Assembly (NCBI GenBank): GCA_016867175.1
Contig: VGKF01000047.1
Span: forward strand, 1 to 6,902
Source of the DNA: Candidatus Omnitrophota bacterium
Lineage (GTDB): Bacteria > Omnitrophota > Gorgyraeia > Gygaellales > Profunditerraquicolaceae
DNA length: 6,902 nt
Direction of reading: 5' to 3'
Below, in pieces: positions 5,558-6,902 of this stretch. The position numbers were made by a program, and so were the translations under genes. The notes below the pieces were generated by a model. It was not told where the DNA came from and made no database searches. It saw nothing but the letters and a program-made list of their open reading frames with translations. How positions within the stretch are numbered: the stretch's first letter is position 1; each line of letters opens with the position of its first letter.

Positions 5558-6902
5558 TTTTTATATTTTTTGCCTGAACCGCAGGGGCAGGGGTCATTTC
5601 TTCCAACATGAGGAGTTTGTATCGTCTTGCCTGGCGTTACTTCATCAGCAGTTGCCGGTTGATTATCCGGGGCCTCGAATTTTATAGCCTCTGGATGCAG
5701 AAATTCCTGGGCCACAGAGCTGAATACCCCCTTAAACCTTTCCGGCCTGACCGGCTCTAGCTTAAATATCGCCTCAGTAGATTCTTCTTCTATGCCTAAA
5801 ACCATAGCGCTAAAATATTCAAAGGCCTCGCGCTTATACTCAATAAGCGGGTCGCGCTGGCCATAGGCGCGCAGGCCTATTCCTTCTTTTAAGGTATCCA
5901 TGGCGTAGAGATGATCCTTCCACTTACTGTCAATTGCCTGTAAAAATACCATGCGCTCCAGATGACGTATCAGCTCTAGTCCTATTGCCTTTTCTTTCTG
6001 GGCATAACTAGCCGCAATTGAGCCGTATATTTTTTCTTTTAACTCTATCCTGCCTAACTCGCTTGTCTCTGCAGGGTCAAACTCTATGCCAAATTTAGCT
6101 CTTAGGGCAGCTAATAGACCTAGAGTATCCCAATCTTCCCTGCTTAAGCTATCACTGGCATATATTGCCAGCATATCATCGACAATCCTGTTAATAATCT
6201 CCAGGATATTCTCCTTTAAAGAGAAACCCTCCAGTATCTGCCTGCGTTGTCCGTAGATTATTTCTCTCTGCTTATTCATCACGTTATCGTATTCCAGGAG
6301 GTGCTTTCTAATCTCAAAATTATGCCCCTCAACCCTGCGCTGGGCAATCTCAATAGACTTAGTTACCCAGGAGTGCTCAATAACCTGGCCTTCCTCCAGG
6401 CCCAGCTTGTCCATCACTCCGATAATCCTGTCTGATCCGAATAAACGCATCAGCTCATCGCTTAATGATACATAGAAGCTTGAAGAACCAGGGTCTCCCT
6501 GCCTGCCCGAGCGTCCGCGCAGCTGATTATCAATACGCCTGGCTTCATGCCGCTCAGTCCCCAAAACATGCAGCCCTCCTAACCCCACTACCTTTTCATG
6601 CTCCTGGGCTGATTCTTTCTTAAACCTCTCCAGAATCTTGTGGTATTCCTGTTGGTAATCAGCTGCTTGATTATCAAGCTTCTGCTTAGCTAAACTGCGC
6701 GCGACAAACTCTGGGTTACCGCCCAATAGTATATCCGTGCCGCGGCCTGCCATATTGGTGGCAATAGTCACGGCCTTAAACCTTCCTGCCTGTGCAACAA
6801 TCTGGGCCTCCTGCTCATGGTATTTGGCATTGAGCACCTGGTGAGTTATGCCGCGCCTCTTAAGCAATTCTGAAAGCCGCTCTGATTTATCTATAGAGAT
6901 GG
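5542..6902 (-). CDS. secA: Preprotein translocase ATPase SecA, C-terminal half (runs off right edge)
   Basis: The last 452 residues of SecA, roughly half of the 800-900 residue motor that drives preproteins through SecYEG. The reading frame stays open to the window edge, so the apparent TTG start at 6867 is internal. Numbering from the fragment's first full codon: ISIDKSERLS at 1-10, NAKYHEQEA and TIATNMAGRGTD at about 45-56 (second ATPase domain), GLGGLHVLGTERHEARRID, then QLRGRSGRQGDPG (helicase motif VI, arginine finger region). The helical scaffold follows (EHSWVTKSIEIAQRRVEGHN, LLEYDNVMNKQR), then the two-helix-finger region with GLRAYGQRDPLIEYKREAFEYF. The C-terminus is a complete SEC-C zinc motif, CPCGSGKKYKKCC, with Cys438, Cys440, Cys449 and Cys450 (CXCX8CC), which binds SecB and phospholipid in known systems. 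The stop overlaps the lnt start by 16 bp, making secA the upstream gene of the envelope operon. Confidence 0.98.
   Translation of the reverse strand, partial: ISIDKSERLSELLKRRGITHQVLNAKYHEQEAQIVAQAGRFKAVTIATNMAGRGTDILLGGNPEFVARSLAKQKLDNQAADYQQEYHKILERFKKESAQEHEKVVGLGGLHVLGTERHEARRIDNQLRGRSGRQGDPGSSSFYVSLSDELMRLFGSDRIIGVMDKLGLEEGQVIEHSWVTKSIEIAQRRVEGHNFEIRKHLLEYDNVMNKQREIIYGQRRQILEGFSLKENILEIINRIVDDMLAIYASDSLSREDWDTLGLLAALRAKFGIEFDPAETSELGRIELKEKIYGSIAASYAQKEKAIGLELIRHLERMVFLQAIDSKWKDHLYAMDTLKEGIGLRAYGQRDPLIEYKREAFEYFSAMVLGIEEESTEAIFKLEPVRPERFKGVFSSVAQEFLHPEAIKFEAPDNQPATADEVTPGKTIQTPHVGRNDPCPCGSGKKYKKCCGR

Noticed and set aside
6247..6435. Plus-strand 62-residue open frame
   Set aside because: It is antisense to the SecA helical scaffold region; no independent support.

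Overview
The window looks like chromosomal DNA of a Gram-negative (diderm) bacterium of moderate GC content. Three genes support this: a lipid A-type acyltransferase, an apolipoprotein N-acyltransferase (Lnt), and SecA followed directly by lnt. Three traits are, from memory, common in uncultivated lineages such as Omnitrophota/Elusimicrobia or in deltaproteobacteria-like groups: the HFGNFP variant of the acyltransferase motif, a (GGGATTT)n tract read as IPNPKSQ, and a GGGACGGTTCTC palindrome. I treat that placement as a guess. No rRNA, tRNA, CRISPR array, transposase gene or phage gene is visible.

Layout, left to right. (1) The 5' part of an LpxL/HtrB-like acyltransferase gene on the minus strand runs off the left edge, with a TATAAT promoter directly in front of it. 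(2) A two-gene minus-strand unit holds a secreted PIG-L/LmbE deacetylase followed by an adenosine-specific kinase family protein; a 17-bp gap between them carries a strong Shine-Dalgarno. (3) A 172-bp divergent intergenic region has back-to-back promoters, and an 89-bp imperfect palindrome fills the space between their -35 boxes. (4) A CDF-family metal exporter lies on the plus strand. (5) A convergent minus-strand operon, secA (3' part) - lnt - M23 peptidase, has overlapping genes and ends 8 bp from the stop of the exporter gene.

The secA-lnt-M23 operon joins protein export, lipoprotein N-acylation and periplasmic peptidoglycan hydrolysis, so it reads as an envelope biogenesis unit. The acyltransferase and the secreted deacetylase also act on envelope or surface molecules, and the CDF protein exports divalent metal ions. 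The adenosine-specific kinase is the functional outlier.

The gene content is ordinary, and I see no clear new multi-gene system. The unusual signals are small: a REP/MITE-like palindrome wedged between two promoters, -10 boxes so close to start codons that mRNAs should be leaderless or nearly so, a frameshift-prone heptanucleotide repeat just before the catalytic cysteine codon of lnt, and a missing acidic residue in the acyltransferase HX4D/E motif.
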